Assembly: GCA_025350045.1 (NCBI GenBank)
Contig: JANXYM010000091.1
Coordinates: forward strand, 1 to 38,248
Direction: 5' to 3'
From: Methanomicrobiales archaeon
GTDB taxonomy: Archaea > Halobacteriota > Methanomicrobia > Methanomicrobiales > Methanospirillaceae
DNA length: 38,248 bases
In this document: positions 8,071-16,819 of the stretch, in pieces
Layout of the letters: each line of letters starts with the position of its first letter
Numbering within the stretch: position 1 is the first letter of the stretch
The notes under the pieces: model-generated
What the model was told of the DNA's origin: nothing
What the model saw: only the letters and a program-made list of their open reading frames with translations
The model's database searches: none
Program-made: the position numbers and the translations under genes

Positions 8071-8637
8071 ATGAAAAACAGTGCAATCTTTGCTATCATG
8101 GTTTGTGTACTGCTTGTTGCCGGTTGTACAACGCCCCCGGCAACAACGCCAGCAGGGCAGGTATCTCCTGTAGCTACGTTTCCCGGCAAGACCCTGCCTT
8201 CTGACATGCTACCCATGGATGGAACGATGACCCTGGGAACGGGCAACGATACGATCGATGTATCTCTCGATAGTATTGAAATGGATTCCTTCACCGATCC
8301 CGATAACCGGACCATCACCATCTACGTTCTTGCAAAAAATACCGGGACAACCCCCCGCCAGTTTGTCTGGTTCAGTAAACTGACCAACCCGAATGGGAAT
8401 TCCTTTGGGGGAATAGGCATATCCCACAATGGCAACGGAGCCCGGACCCGTGAGATCCTTCCCACAAATGGCGAAGCAGCACGGGATTATATCGTTATTC
8501 GTTCGGCCGGGTCTTTTGCCACGTTATCAAAGGGTGCTGTGCTTGACGTGTACTTCATGGATAAGACCGGAGGTAAGGACAGTATGGTGCCTGATTACCA
8601 TGTTGCCTGGACGGTCAATCCGGGAGTGATCCAATAA
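8071..8637 (+). CDS. Secreted lipoprotein with Ig-like domain
   Basis: This 188-aa protein has a signal peptide ending in LVAGC, making C19 the lipid anchor, then a Thr/Pro-rich linker (about 20-50) and a beta-rich domain (about 55-186). The pattern DTIDVSLDSIEMDSF…ITIYVLAKNTG looks like the DUF4352/telokin-type immunoglobulin-like proteins common in archaeal and Gram-positive lipoproteins. It probably sits on the cell surface; no ligand can be inferred. A ribosome-binding site (GGTGCGAGA) precedes the ATG, and an oligo-T tract follows the stop. It is not similar in sequence to the lipoprotein at 2374. Confidence 0.82.
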   Translation: MKNSAIFAIMVCVLLVAGCTTPPATTPAGQVSPVATFPGKTLPSDMLPMDGTMTLGTGNDTIDVSLDSIEMDSFTDPDNRTITIYVLAKNTGTTPRQFVWFSKLTNPNGNSFGGIGISHNGNGARTREILPTNGEAARDYIVIRSAGSFATLSKGAVLDVYFMDKTGGKDSMVPDYHVAWTVNPGVIQ

Positions 8638-8656
8638 TTTTTTTTAAAAAAAAGCC
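8636..8656 (+). terminator. Oligo-T/oligo-A terminator-like tract
   Basis: A run of T followed directly by a run of A comes right after the lipoprotein stop codon. It forms a small self-complementary structure, and T-runs act as terminators in archaea. It could end transcription of the lipoprotein gene. Confidence 0.45.
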
Positions 8657-8771
8657 CCTTTATCTAAGGATCAGGGTACCTGGTCTCCCCTGCACCACCT
8701 TCCCATACAAGTGCCCTCCCGGTCTGAACAAGAAAGGAAAAACAAACCAAAAAAAAACCTGAGCCCCTGTC

Positions 8772-8966
8772 ATGCGACTTGCCTATGTTGGTCTTTCCCT
8801 TGCCCTTGCCCTTTTTATCATAGCACAGGCAGTCAACAGGCCGGTTTTTTTCTATGCCCTGATCCTTCCGGTGATCGTGTTCCTGTACGGAATCATGGCA
8901 GAAGAGATGCCCTTCGTTGCAAAGGTCGACGATGATGAGGAAACCTCAGATATAAAAGATGACTAA
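8772..8966 (+). CDS. Small two-helix membrane protein
   Basis: A 64-aa protein with two predicted membrane helices (about 3-21 and 25-43) and an acidic tail (VDDDEETSDIKDD). The amphipathic pattern and charged tail look real, but the ribosome-binding site is poor and the family is unknown. With the positive-inside rule applied weakly, the acidic tail may be cytoplasmic. It stands between a terminator-like tract and a convergent gene. Confidence 0.6.
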   Translation: MRLAYVGLSLALALFIIAQAVNRPVFFYALILPVIVFLYGIMAEEMPFVAKVDDDEETSDIKDD

Positions 8967-9036
8967 TACACGAAATCCTGCCCGGTGTTCCGGGTAACAA
9001 GAGCGCTGTGAAAAAAAAACCTGTATACTCTTATTT

Positions 9037-9384
9037 TTAAGTTTTCTTCTGTATATCCTCAGGCTCCTCATCCCACGGATGCAGCAGTTTTCCTGTGCGA
9101 ATCACGATATCGGGCGCTGTTGAGCCCATGCCCCACGAGGGTTCATCAAGTGACAAGTCAGCCTCGGCATGAAGCGTGAAAACTGCCGAATCCGGCAGTT
9201 CGTCCGGGCGCAGCGGGGGCAGGTCAACAGACTGTTCCAGAAATCCGATCTCATCTTCGGTCATCATTTCATGAGGGAGTGCAAATGTATCGGGTTCCGG
9301 TTCACAATCCAGTACGGTTGCCGGAAAATCCGGCATCTCGTACGGCCGCAGCGGCGGCATCCTGATCACCCAGATCTCATCCAT
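9037..9384 (-). CDS. Acidic hypothetical protein with two PPLRPxExPD repeats
   Basis: The frame is open to an ATG at 9465, but AGGAGG lies 10 nt before the ATG at 9384, so I choose the shorter 115-aa form. The protein is acidic and proline-rich, with two copies of the motif PPLRPYEMPD/PPLRPDELPD about 48 residues apart, each preceded by a hydrophobic residue and followed by a short strand. It appears to be an internal duplication. There is no signal peptide or membrane helix. I do not recognise the family or infer a function. It converges with the small membrane protein gene to its left. Confidence 0.65.
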   Translation of the reverse strand: MDEIWVIRMPPLRPYEMPDFPATVLDCEPEPDTFALPHEMMTEDEIGFLEQSVDLPPLRPDELPDSAVFTLHAEADLSLDEPSWGMGSTAPDIVIRTGKLLHPWDEEPEDIQKKT

Positions 9385-9742
9385 GACGAACGTTCCTCCT
9401 GCTAAAAGGTAGCCTGTGGGATGATTAAAGTGTTCTGCCTTTCCATACCGATCCAACACAGTCACGTTCCGGTTCTATGTCGGCAATAGGCGCGTTTTTT
9501 ATCGCGTTCAAATCAGGTACCGGGAAATGATCCGGTGATCTGCTGTCGCCCGGTATACCTTTCATTCGTCCGGTAAATTTTCATGGATGCACCCCGGCTC
9601 CTGACCGTGATGTCCCGGATATAAAAGCCGGGGTTTAGGTATGGCTTTAAACAAAAACGAGAGGGTTACCTATTGTTTTTAATAAATGTACCACTAATCG
9701 AATGTCTGAACACTAGTAATCTCTTTGACTGTGGTGATTGGA

Positions 9743-10399
9743 ATGGATTTTGGAAACATGCTTGGTGACTCTTTTGAGTATGCAAAAGAGGCAATTGTCG
9801 GAAAGTGGATGCAGTGGTTATTACTCGTTATCGCAACGATTCTTCTCTGTCTCCCGCTGCTCGGATATTCGTTAAAAGTCTTGCGCGGTGAGAAACCCGC
9901 ACCGGAAGTCACTGACTGGGGCACGCTCTTCATTGATGGGATCAAGTACGCGATTGTTTCGCTTATCTGGGCAATTCCCCTGCTTATCGTCTTCTTCGTC
10001 ACGATTGGTGCAAGTATTGTGGCATTATCCAGCAACCCGGCATCTGCGATGGGTGCACTTGGCGGCATGCTCTTTGGGCTCATCGTCTGTGCGATTATCG
10101 GCATCCTTACCATGATCTTTGCTACTATCGGTATCATACGGTTTGCCCGTACCGGCAGCATGGGAGAAGCGTTCAATTTCAAGGAAATTACCGTAACCAT
10201 TGAAAAGATCGGCTGGGTCCCGTATATTATCGCCCTCGTTGTCCTGATTGTTGTCCAGATCATCATCTCGATTATCATCTCGATCATCGCAATGATCCCC
10301 GTGCTTGGGATGATCATCCAGCTCGTCCTCATGGCACCCATCATGCTCTTTGAGACCCGCTACCTCTGCCAGGTCTACGATGCTGCCGGTGCAGCATAA
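9743..10399 (+). CDS. DUF4013 family membrane protein
   Basis: The product has about 218 aa counted from the ATG at 9743, which has a GGTGAT site 7 nt upstream; an in-frame TTG at 9725 is less likely. It has about five to six hydrophobic segments, including a very Ile-rich run near 170-200. Conserved features of the DUF4013 family are the LCLPLLGYSLKVLRGE segment after the first helix, a DWGTLFIDGIKYAIV helix and the final APIMLFETRYLCQVYDAA. Such proteins are common in archaea and their function is unknown. It is followed by a T-rich tract that may end transcription. Monocistronic. Confidence 0.85.
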   Translation: MDFGNMLGDSFEYAKEAIVGKWMQWLLLVIATILLCLPLLGYSLKVLRGEKPAPEVTDWGTLFIDGIKYAIVSLIWAIPLLIVFFVTIGASIVALSSNPASAMGALGGMLFGLIVCAIIGILTMIFATIGIIRFARTGSMGEAFNFKEITVTIEKIGWVPYIIALVVLIVVQIIISIIISIIAMIPVLGMIIQLVLMAPIMLFETRYLCQVYDAAGAA

Positions 10400-10406
10400 C
10401 GTATCT

Positions 10407-10427
10407 TCTTTTTTTTAATTTTTTTCT
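10407..10427 (+). terminator. T-rich terminator-like tract
   Basis: Two runs of seven T separated by AA lie just after the DUF4013 stop codon. In archaea such oligo-T tracts are sufficient to terminate transcription. There is no strong hairpin. Confidence 0.45.
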
Positions 10428-10478
10428 GCCGCTTTGCCGGGGCAGTTTTTCTCATCTTCCGAAGTACACGGCCGGTAT

Positions 10479-10667
10479 TCAGTGCTTGATAAGATAGGAG
10501 ATGATGAGGAAGGCAAGTCCCATCACGCAGATTAAAAAGAATTTGAAGTACGGCCAGTACTGGAATGTCTCGAATATTGCGATCAGGAGCATGTAGGGTC
10601 CTGCTAAAAGAATGATAATGGAGACGATCCGCCAGAGGGTGAACTGCAGCTTTTTAGCTCCGGGCAC
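10479..10667 (-). CDS. Small membrane protein downstream of hisI
   Basis: The coding-like part is the last 62 residues of a longer open frame whose upstream section overlaps hisI and looks non-coding. A GTG at 10667 gives a protein with a basic start (PGAKKLQFTLWR) and two predicted membrane helices (about 12-33 and 40-60). No good ribosome-binding site is visible, so the start is uncertain. It lies about 60 nt after the hisI stop on the same strand and may be the last gene of the transcript. Function unknown. Confidence 0.5.
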   Translation of the reverse strand: MPGAKKLQFTLWRIVSIIILLAGPYMLLIAIFETFQYWPYFKFFLICVMGLAFLIISYLIKH

Positions 10668-10728
10668 AGGAATTGTTCGGTTATGAGGGATTATGAAATT
10701 TATGGTTGGGACCGGGCAAAAAAAGTGA

Positions 10729-11091
10729 TTATTTCTTCCCGTACACTGCATCGGGGTCAAAGACTTTTGTACCGATAACCGTTCCGTCCAGGGTCCGGTA
10801 AAAACAGGATTCATAGCCCGTGTGACAGGCAGCGCCGGTCTGCACCACTTCGTAGATCAGGCAATCCTCATCGCAGTCCGTTACGATCCGTGCAACCTGC
10901 TGGAAGTGCCCGCTCTCTTCGCCCTTTTTCCAGAGTTTTTTCCTGCTCCTGCTGTAATAATGCGCAAACCCGGTCTCCTGCGTGAGCCGTACCGCTTCCT
11001 CGCTGGCGTAGGCCATCATCAGCACTTTAAGGCTTTTTACATCCTGTACAATGACCGGGATCAATCCATCCGTAAATTTCAGGTTCAGCAT
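10729..11091 (-). CDS. hisI: Phosphoribosyl-AMP cyclohydrolase
   Basis: HisI opens the adenine ring of phosphoribosyl-AMP, the third step of histidine synthesis. The 120-aa length is usual for the single-function archaeal enzyme, without the HisE domain fused to it in many bacteria. Visible family residues are the substrate loop [18 protein letters not shown] (46-62), the Mg-binding D72-x-D74-x-D76 with zinc ligand C73 inside it, and zinc ligands C89 and C96 in [11 protein letters not shown]. It starts 5 nt after the stop of the prepilin peptidase gene, so the two form an operon although their functions are unrelated. No other his gene is in the window. Confidence 0.96.
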   Translation of the reverse strand: MLNLKFTDGLIPVIVQDVKSLKVLMMAYASEEAVRLTQETGFAHYYSRSRKKLWKKGEESGHFQQVARIVTDCDEDCLIYEVVQTGAACHTGYESCFYRTLDGTVIGTKVFDPDAVYGKK

Positions 11092-11096
11092 GGTTT

Positions 11097-12287
11097 TTAA
11101 GCTCCTTGGAAAAAAAATCTCGTGATGGCAAGAAGGAAATCCCCAAAGATGATTGCCGTTACGAATCCGGCAGTGATCGGGATGATGAAGGGAACAGCAT
11201 AGGATATCCAGACCGTGCCGGCTTTTTTGTAGATCGCCAGCTCTGAGGTGAACTCTTCAGGATGCTCCCTGAGATCCTTGGTGTATACCCGGCCTTCACC
11301 GGCATACATTCTCTTAATGGCATCCCAGAATCCGATAAACTTCCTGCTGACAACTCCTTTTTTCTCCTCAAAGTCCTCCATCACAAATCCCCATTCCTGC
11401 TGGATGGTCTCGCCTTTTACCGGGAACCCGAAGAACATGTACATGAGCGGGGCGCGGTTCCCCCGCACGATGTTGATTACAAAGATGCCCAGGGGTGCCA
11501 CAAGGTTGAGCAGCAGGGCATTGATCAGGACCGAGAACGCGAGGAACCCAAGGGGAGTATTTCCCAGCAGCGGGGTGAATGGGAAGGTTGGGATGCAGAA
11601 CGAGATGAAGATGAGCGCCCAGGCATCTGCTCCCCCGAAGAGGTGCATCCTGCCAAAGACATAGAAGACGAGAGCGAATACCGCCGGAAGGACAATGAAC
11701 AGGCTGTCGTTGAGTTTCCAGCTGCCGTTCGTGATCATGTAAAATGAAGCGATTGCAAGACTTATCACAACGAGTACGAAATACCACCTGCTGATAGCTT
11801 CGGCCATGTTCGTCTCCTGTTTTTTCCGTTGCTTTTTCGGGTTGTCCTCGAACTTTCCCATGTATTCCATGTAGGAGACATACCCGAGTATGCCGGCAAA
11901 CATCCCGTACCAGGCGACCAGCTGCAGGTTGAGCGATGGTGCAAGAACAAACCATGACAGGGCCGGGAGAATGAGGACGAGGGCAAGGTAATACCCGATC
12001 GAGGCCTTCCGGTAATACAGGGTGAGGCCGAGCGAGTCAGTCCTGCCCCGGTTATCGAGATAATCTGCATACAGGAAGCTGGCAACAAGGGAAAGGTAGC
12101 CAAAGACCAGGCTGAGATTTGCCGTCGTCTGCCAGAGAAGGTAGCTGGTGCAGCAGATGCCTACGGCAAGCATCGGGAGCCAGTGTATGAATGGCACCCG
12201 ACGATCCCGGATATCGAGATACGAGGTATAGATAAGGGTTGCAAGAACTGCAACCGCCGAGATTACCATCGGTATTAATAGTTCCAT
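11097..12287 (-). CDS. Archaeal prepilin/preflagellin peptidase (A24 family)
   Basis: This membrane aspartic protease removes the class III signal peptide of archaeal pilins or archaellins. The first catalytic aspartate is D25 in [11 protein letters not shown], and the second is D221 in the GGAD form of the GxGD motif. Eight or more membrane helices are visible. The 396-aa length is longer than FlaK-type enzymes (about 230), with a long loop at about 145-165 and a soluble segment plus extra helices at the C-terminus. I chose the ATG at 12287 because it puts the first helix at the N-terminus; the ATG at 12344 would add 19 polar residues. No ribosome-binding site is clear for either. It is upstream of hisI and about 7.5 kb from the pilus-like motor genes, whose substrates it may process. 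Confidence 0.88.
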   Translation of the reverse strand: MELLIPMVISAVAVLATLIYTSYLDIRDRRVPFIHWLPMLAVGICCTSYLLWQTTANLSLVFGYLSLVASFLYADYLDNRGRTDSLGLTLYYRKASIGYYLALVLILPALSWFVLAPSLNLQLVAWYGMFAGILGYVSYMEYMGKFEDNPKKQRKKQETNMAEAISRWYFVLVVISLAIASFYMITNGSWKLNDSLFIVLPAVFALVFYVFGRMHLFGGADAWALIFISFCIPTFPFTPLLGNTPLGFLAFSVLINALLLNLVAPLGIFVINIVRGNRAPLMYMFFGFPVKGETIQQEWGFVMEDFEEKKGVVSRKFIGFWDAIKRMYAGEGRVYTKDLREHPEEFTSELAIYKKAGTVWISYAVPFIIPITAGFVTAIIFGDFLLAITRFFFQGA

Positions 12288-12451
12288 AAGTCCGGTATAT
12301 GCTTTTTTTTTGGAGCACTTATGTATGGCGCTGGCAACTGTCATTCCGCAACTATCTAATATCCGGGTTGCGAATATCTGCCATACAATAATGGTACCGG
12401 ATTAAAAAAGGGATCTGTCGCCAGCAGTATATTTCACGGAATGGTTTTTTT

Positions 12452-13063
12452 ATGAAAATCCAGGATATGATTGATTCCGTACTCAAGGGATCACAACCCT
12501 TAGGAGCATTCCCGCTCCCTGAACTCTTCAGGTTCGCAGAAAAGGGCACGGTAAATGGCATTGCTGTAGCCACAGGGAACGAGAAGCAGCAGTATCTTGC
12601 GTTCCTTGCCGGTGAAGCTGAAGGAGCGATCTTCATCGACGACAAAGGGACACTGTACGGTGACAAGGCCGTGATGCTGATCACCGGTGTTGAATCGTTT
12701 ACTTTGTATGAGGTACATCCTGAACTGGTTGACGCAGTTGTGGCCGGCTGTCGTATTTTTGAAAAGTCCCACTTAAAAAAGGGCAATAACTACGAAATTC
12801 CTGCGTTCGGTAAACAAAATGCAGGGTTAGGGGTGTTCACCCTGGTGATACTGCGGAATGATGAACCCCAGAACGGGGTCCGGGTATCCCTGAGAAAAGA
12901 AGGCAAGGTTGTCGGCAGTGATGTAACCACGCAGGATGGAAGGGTGGGTTTCAAGCTGATGCACGGCAAGTACGATGTTATCGTGCAGGACCGCAGCCAG
13001 CAGCTCACAACGTTCCATGTAATTTTTGCTGATTCCAGCGCACAAAAGATCCTGCAGCTCTAA
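12452..13063 (+). CDS. Protein with N-terminal PATAN-like and C-terminal carboxypeptidase-regulatory-like domains
   Basis: A 203-aa soluble protein in two parts. Residues about 1-110 (GTVNGIAVATGNEKQQYLAFLAGEAEGAIFIDDKG region) look like the DUF4388/DUF2226 type of domain, seen also in the proteins at 17415 and 18810. Residues about 120-203 form a seven-strand-like module with NGVRVSLRKEGK and a GKYDVIV turn, resembling the carboxypeptidase regulatory or transthyretin-like fold. There is no signal peptide. It is divergent from the prepilin peptidase gene and may share its regulatory region. The domain assignments are inferred by pattern only; the function is unknown. Confidence 0.65.
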   Translation: MKIQDMIDSVLKGSQPLGAFPLPELFRFAEKGTVNGIAVATGNEKQQYLAFLAGEAEGAIFIDDKGTLYGDKAVMLITGVESFTLYEVHPELVDAVVAGCRIFEKSHLKKGNNYEIPAFGKQNAGLGVFTLVILRNDEPQNGVRVSLRKEGKVVGSDVTTQDGRVGFKLMHGKYDVIVQDRSQQLTTFHVIFADSSAQKILQL

Positions 13064-13370
13064 AACAAAACAGCGTCTTCTTCTTTGTTTTTTTCGGCTC
13101 TCTGCTGAAACCCTTAAGGGAGGTACGCAGCGGCTCTTGAGGAATTTTTGCACTTCATGCATCTCGCCCCCCGCTGCTCGGGAATCCCCCGGTAGTGCGA
13201 TAGCAGGATGCCGATGACAAACCGGGGGTCAACCTCACAGCAGCAAAAATAGAATTAGCATACAATGGAAAAAGAGGATATCAACGGAGGCATTTCTTCT
13301 TCGTTTATTGACCTGTACATAAAAATAAAAGACGAAACGCTTTAATCAGAGAATAACAGATCAATTCTTC
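13064..13370. other. Intergenic region with a hairpin and a promoter
   Basis: This 307-base gap lies before the V4R sensor gene. CCCCCGGT at 13186-13193 pairs with ACCGGGGG at 13221-13228 (8-bp stem, 27-nt loop). An A-rich TATA-like element (CATAAAAATAAAAG) at about 13318-13331 fits a promoter for the sensor gene. No gene is seen here. Confidence 0.5.
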
Positions 13371-14936
13371 ATGAAGATAGGACGTGAGGACTTCGAAGCT
13401 CTTATCAAAGGGGACAAAACAATTGCCCCGTACATAGAGCTGGATCCCCTGGCCGGTTTGTACTCGGTTTTTGGGGTAAAGACTGCCAGCAATCCCAATT
13501 ATCTCATAAAAGCCATCTACGAGATGTACGAGACAAATCTCAATAAGAAACTTGCAGTCAAAGCAGTGCGCAAGCTCTTCCGTTCGGTGGGTCAGGGTTC
13601 GGTTGGTCTCAACAACCTGCTAAAAAAACTCGGCATGGAATTAAAGCCGGCAGAATTCCTCATGCTGGTCTTCAAGATGCAGCATCAGCAGGGCTGGGGT
13701 GCCCCGTTCGAGCTCGTAGAGGCAGGAGAGAAGCGGATCGTCCTCCGCACAAAACAGACCTTTGAATCCCAGGTTATGAAAGACTGGAACATGCAGGTCT
13801 GTGGTATTCACCAGGGATGGATCGAAGGTGTCCTCACGGCAGTGACCGGAAAGTCATGGTTCTGCTTAGAGAAGACCTGCCATGCCAGGGGTGACCCGTA
13901 CTGTGAATTCGTGGCCGACCAGGTATCTCCGAGCTGGAAGTTCAAGGCAGAAGCAGTGGTCAAAGGGGAATCTGCGATTACCGAATTTATCGAGCACAAA
14001 CCCCTTGTGGGTAAGATCACCCTCATGGATGAACCGGTTGTCATGATGCCCCGTTTCATCTTCACGTCCATGACCCAGTCGCTGAAAAAGACGATGGGAG
14101 AGGCGCCGGCAAGCGGTGTCAACTATCGTGCCTACATGGACATGGGCAAGGAAAATGTCGAGCACTACAAGAAGATGAGTATCACGTATGACCTCTCCAG
14201 GACCAAACTTGACAAGGATCTCATCGAGCTGCACAAGCGTTTCGCAGCGTACGGGACTCCTTTGGTTTCCGGAGGCCAGATTGCTTATGGCAGCCATATC
14301 GTCAACAATAACTTCGAGGTTGTTGATTCCATTGAAAAGGACATGGGAGTAAAGGCCACCGTCTTCCAGAAAACGGGAGACAAGGCCATCCGCATCTCCA
14401 CCAACGTTGTTGGCGCTGACGGCAAGCGGGCTGTCGGGACCGAGATTTCAAGTGTTGTCTACGACGCCGTGATCACCAAAGGGCAGACCTATCACGGCAC
14501 TGCAGATGTGGTTGGTAAAAAGATGGTAGTGGCGTATGAGCCAATCAGGAATTCCGCAGGAGAGATCATCGGTATCCTTTTTGTCGGAACACCTGAAGAT
14601 GATGTCCTGGGCCAGTTTAAGGATGAGATCAAGAAAAGGACCAATCCCAAGACCCTCTCTGACATGGCATTTGCCTTCTACTCCCAGATGGGCTGGTTTA
14701 ACTTCGTCAAGGAAGAGTGGGACGAGAAGACCAAGACAAAGACGATTACCCTCTCCCACACGGTCGAGTCCGAGTCATTCGGGAATACCGGCAAAACCGT
14801 CTGTTACTGCACGGCCGGCCTGCTTGCTGGTATCATCGAGGGATCATTTGGCATCAGGGTACAGGCTAAAGAGATCAAGTGCAAGTCCAAAGGTGACGAG
14901 CACTGCGTCTTTACCATCACCAACAAACCAGAGTAA
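13371..14936 (+). CDS. Soluble V4R-Cache-V4R sensor protein
   Basis: A 521-aa protein with no membrane helix or signal peptide. Residues about 60-183 form a V4R (4-vinyl reductase-type) small-molecule-binding domain ending in CHARGDPYCEF. Residues about 285-415 look like a single Cache domain of the sort usually found outside the cell on chemoreceptors (AYGSHIVNNNFEVVDSIEKD…GTEISSVVYDAVITKGQTY…AYEPIRNSAGEIIGILFVG). Residues about 420-519 are a second V4R ending in CKSKGDEHCVF. V4R domains bind hydrophobic or tetrapyrrole-like ligands. A receiver-PAS regulator gene follows 56 nt later, so the pair may form one signalling unit. A cytoplasmic Cache between two V4Rs is unusual. Confidence 0.85.
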   Translation: MKIGREDFEALIKGDKTIAPYIELDPLAGLYSVFGVKTASNPNYLIKAIYEMYETNLNKKLAVKAVRKLFRSVGQGSVGLNNLLKKLGMELKPAEFLMLVFKMQHQQGWGAPFELVEAGEKRIVLRTKQTFESQVMKDWNMQVCGIHQGWIEGVLTAVTGKSWFCLEKTCHARGDPYCEFVADQVSPSWKFKAEAVVKGESAITEFIEHKPLVGKITLMDEPVVMMPRFIFTSMTQSLKKTMGEAPASGVNYRAYMDMGKENVEHYKKMSITYDLSRTKLDKDLIELHKRFAAYGTPLVSGGQIAYGSHIVNNNFEVVDSIEKDMGVKATVFQKTGDKAIRISTNVVGADGKRAVGTEISSVVYDAVITKGQTYHGTADVVGKKMVVAYEPIRNSAGEIIGILFVGTPEDDVLGQFKDEIKKRTNPKTLSDMAFAFYSQMGWFNFVKEEWDEKTKTKTITLSHTVESESFGNTGKTVCYCTAGLLAGIIEGSFGIRVQAKEIKCKSKGDEHCVFTITNKPE

Positions 14937-14992
14937 ATTTTAACAATACTCTGAAATAAATTATCTGTAATCATACCATATTTTTCACGATC

Positions 14993-15829
14993 ATGGCAAA
15001 AATTCCCCGGGTTATTATCGTCGAAGATGACGAGATCATTGCCGATCTGATTTCCCTCATGCTTGAAAAGAAGGGGTACACTGTTGTCGGGAAGATTGCA
15101 TCCGGAGAAGAATCCATACGAAAAGCTGCAGAACTTGAGCCGGATCTTATCCTTATGGATATTCACCTGACCGGGCAGATGGACGGAGTAACTGCTGCCC
15201 AGTACATATTCCAGCTCTTTCACTTTCCGATCATCTTTTTAACCGGCATGTGCGATGACACTCTTTTGGAAAGGGCCAAAAATGCACAGCCTTACGGGTA
15301 TCTCTTAAAACCATTTTCAGATCGTGAGCTTACCTCAAATGTTGAACTTGCACTCTATAATCACTCCATAAAAATGAGGCATCTCGACAATTATCCGATC
15401 GGTCTCCCAAAAAAGATCATAGAAATTCTTGATGTCCTCATTCTGACAGATCCCCAGGGAAGGATCATTTTTTTCAATCCCTATGCCGGGCGTTTTTTGG
15501 ATCTTCCCGACAACCAGATCCTCATGAATCACTGGCGGGAAGTGATGATGTTCATCAACGACAAGACCGACGAACAACTCGAGGATCCCATACCGGAAGT
15601 GGTCAAGCAGCAGCTGGTGGTCCTGCATGACATTAATGCAGCTGTTGTCAACCGGTCCGGCAAACGCAGGAAAGCAAGTATCATTGCCCGGCCTGTCAAG
15701 GATGATAACAATAACCTGCTGGGTGTTCTTTTACACATCAAGGAAAAGACCCTTGACCAGATAAAAATGGCTGCAAAAAAATATGATCCCTCCGTGTATG
15801 TCCAGTCCTCCCCGATAAAACGCATGTGA
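14993..15829 (+). CDS. Response regulator with receiver and PAS domains
   Basis: A 278-aa protein. The receiver domain (about 5-122) has acidic pocket E11, D12 and D13, phosphoacceptor D56 in LILMDIHLTG, a switch T in FLTG and the KPF lysine. A linker is followed by a PAS-like domain (about 140-260: DVLILTDPQGRIIFFNPYA, a typical PAS start, then LLGVLLHIKEKT). There is no DNA-binding or enzymatic output, so it may relay signals by contact. It starts 56 nt after the V4R-Cache-V4R gene and is convergent with the MinD gene. No histidine kinase is in the window. Confidence 0.92.
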   Translation: MAKIPRVIIVEDDEIIADLISLMLEKKGYTVVGKIASGEESIRKAAELEPDLILMDIHLTGQMDGVTAAQYIFQLFHFPIIFLTGMCDDTLLERAKNAQPYGYLLKPFSDRELTSNVELALYNHSIKMRHLDNYPIGLPKKIIEILDVLILTDPQGRIIFFNPYAGRFLDLPDNQILMNHWREVMMFINDKTDEQLEDPIPEVVKQQLVVLHDINAAVVNRSGKRRKASIIARPVKDDNNNLLGVLLHIKEKTLDQIKMAAKKYDPSVYVQSSPIKRM

Positions 15830-15955
15830 CTATTCTTAATACTGACATAAAGCCCCCCCCAGAGTATCCGATTCCGCAGAGAAATATCCTGAGAAGAACC
15901 CCGGAAAAAAATAAGGAAAATACTTGGGAGCTGATTAAAAAACAGATAAAAAAAT

Positions 15956-16750
15956 TTACATCTCTGATTTCTTCTTGAACAGGGCTTTTGAGAACCGGTC
16001 TATGAAGCCTTCTCTCTTGACGGCAACGACCTCTTCTTTGTAGGCAACACCAACCAGGTCGGATGCAATGCGTTTGATTGCCTTCGAAGCCGGCGACGTG
16101 GGGAATTTGATGACAATCGGGATCTTTAACGAAGAAGCCCTGCGTACATTGGGATCTTCGGGAATAACGCCGAGCACTTTGACGCCGAGGACTTTCTCCA
16201 TCTTCTTGGTGATGATATCTGATTTGTCCTGATCCACACGGTTAATGATAGAACCCAGAACATGCCCGCCGACAACTTCAGTGAGTATTTTGGTCTTGAG
16301 TGCGTCTACAATGGAAGAGAGTTCAGGATTCACAACAAGGATCACTTCGTCGGCTATTGCAAGCGGGACCACGCCGTCCTTGCTGATGCCTGCAGGTGCA
16401 TCAATGAGCAGGAATTCGCAGCGCTTGACAATCTCACTCATCACATCCCGCATTTTGTCGGGGTCTGCCTGCTGGAATCCCTGGAGTGATATACCGCTCG
16501 GGATTACCTTGAGCCCGGCGGGGCCCTCGTATATTGCATCGTTGATATTGCATTTGCCTGCAAGAATTTCATGCAGGGTGACCGGGGCATCCTGCAGGCC
16601 AAGGATAAGACCTACGTTTGCCATCCCGATATCGGCATCCATAAGGTAGGTTTCCTTACCTAACTGGGCGAGCATAGTTCCGAGATTTACAGATACGGTT
16701 GTCTTTCCCGTACCCCCTTTACCCGAAGCGATAGTGTAAACCTTGACCAT
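15956..16750 (-). CDS. minD: MinD/ParA-type ATPase
   Basis: A 264-aa P-loop ATPase of the MinD/FlhG/ParA superfamily. The deviant Walker A KGGTGKTT is at 11-18, with the signature lysine K11; switch I has the LMDADIGMANVGL region and Walker B lies in FLLIDAPAG. The C-terminal 20 residues (GFIDRFSKALFKKKSEM) can form a basic amphipathic helix, the membrane-targeting device of MinD. Such ATPases set the position of cell-division or motility machinery. It has its own promoter (see 16786) and an AAGGTG ribosome-binding site. Next to it are roadblock and DUF4388-like genes and the pilus-like motor genes, which favours a placement role for that machine; this is an inference. Confidence 0.93.
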   Translation of the reverse strand: MVKVYTIASGKGGTGKTTVSVNLGTMLAQLGKETYLMDADIGMANVGLILGLQDAPVTLHEILAGKCNINDAIYEGPAGLKVIPSGISLQGFQQADPDKMRDVMSEIVKRCEFLLIDAPAGISKDGVVPLAIADEVILVVNPELSSIVDALKTKILTEVVGGHVLGSIINRVDQDKSDIITKKMEKVLGVKVLGVIPEDPNVRRASSLKIPIVIKFPTSPASKAIKRIASDLVGVAYKEEVVAVKREGFIDRFSKALFKKKSEM

Positions 16751-16785
16751 TGAACACCTTGTGGTGATAGGTATTTCTATTTTAT

Positions 16786-16794
16786 TTATATAAG
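16786..16794 (-). promoter_or_regulatory. TATA box of the minD-like gene
   Basis: The minus strand reads CTTATATAA, about 40 nt before the ATG. A start of transcription near 16763 would leave a leader of about 13 nt carrying the AAGGTG ribosome-binding site. It separates minD from the two genes upstream on the same strand. Confidence 0.65.
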
Positions 16795-16819
16795 ATTACC
16801 CAATTACTCTCATTGTGTT

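Noticed and set aside
12294-12302. GCATATACC as a promoter for the prepilin peptidase
   Set aside because: It lies only about 10 nt before the chosen ATG, too close to place a transcript start before it.
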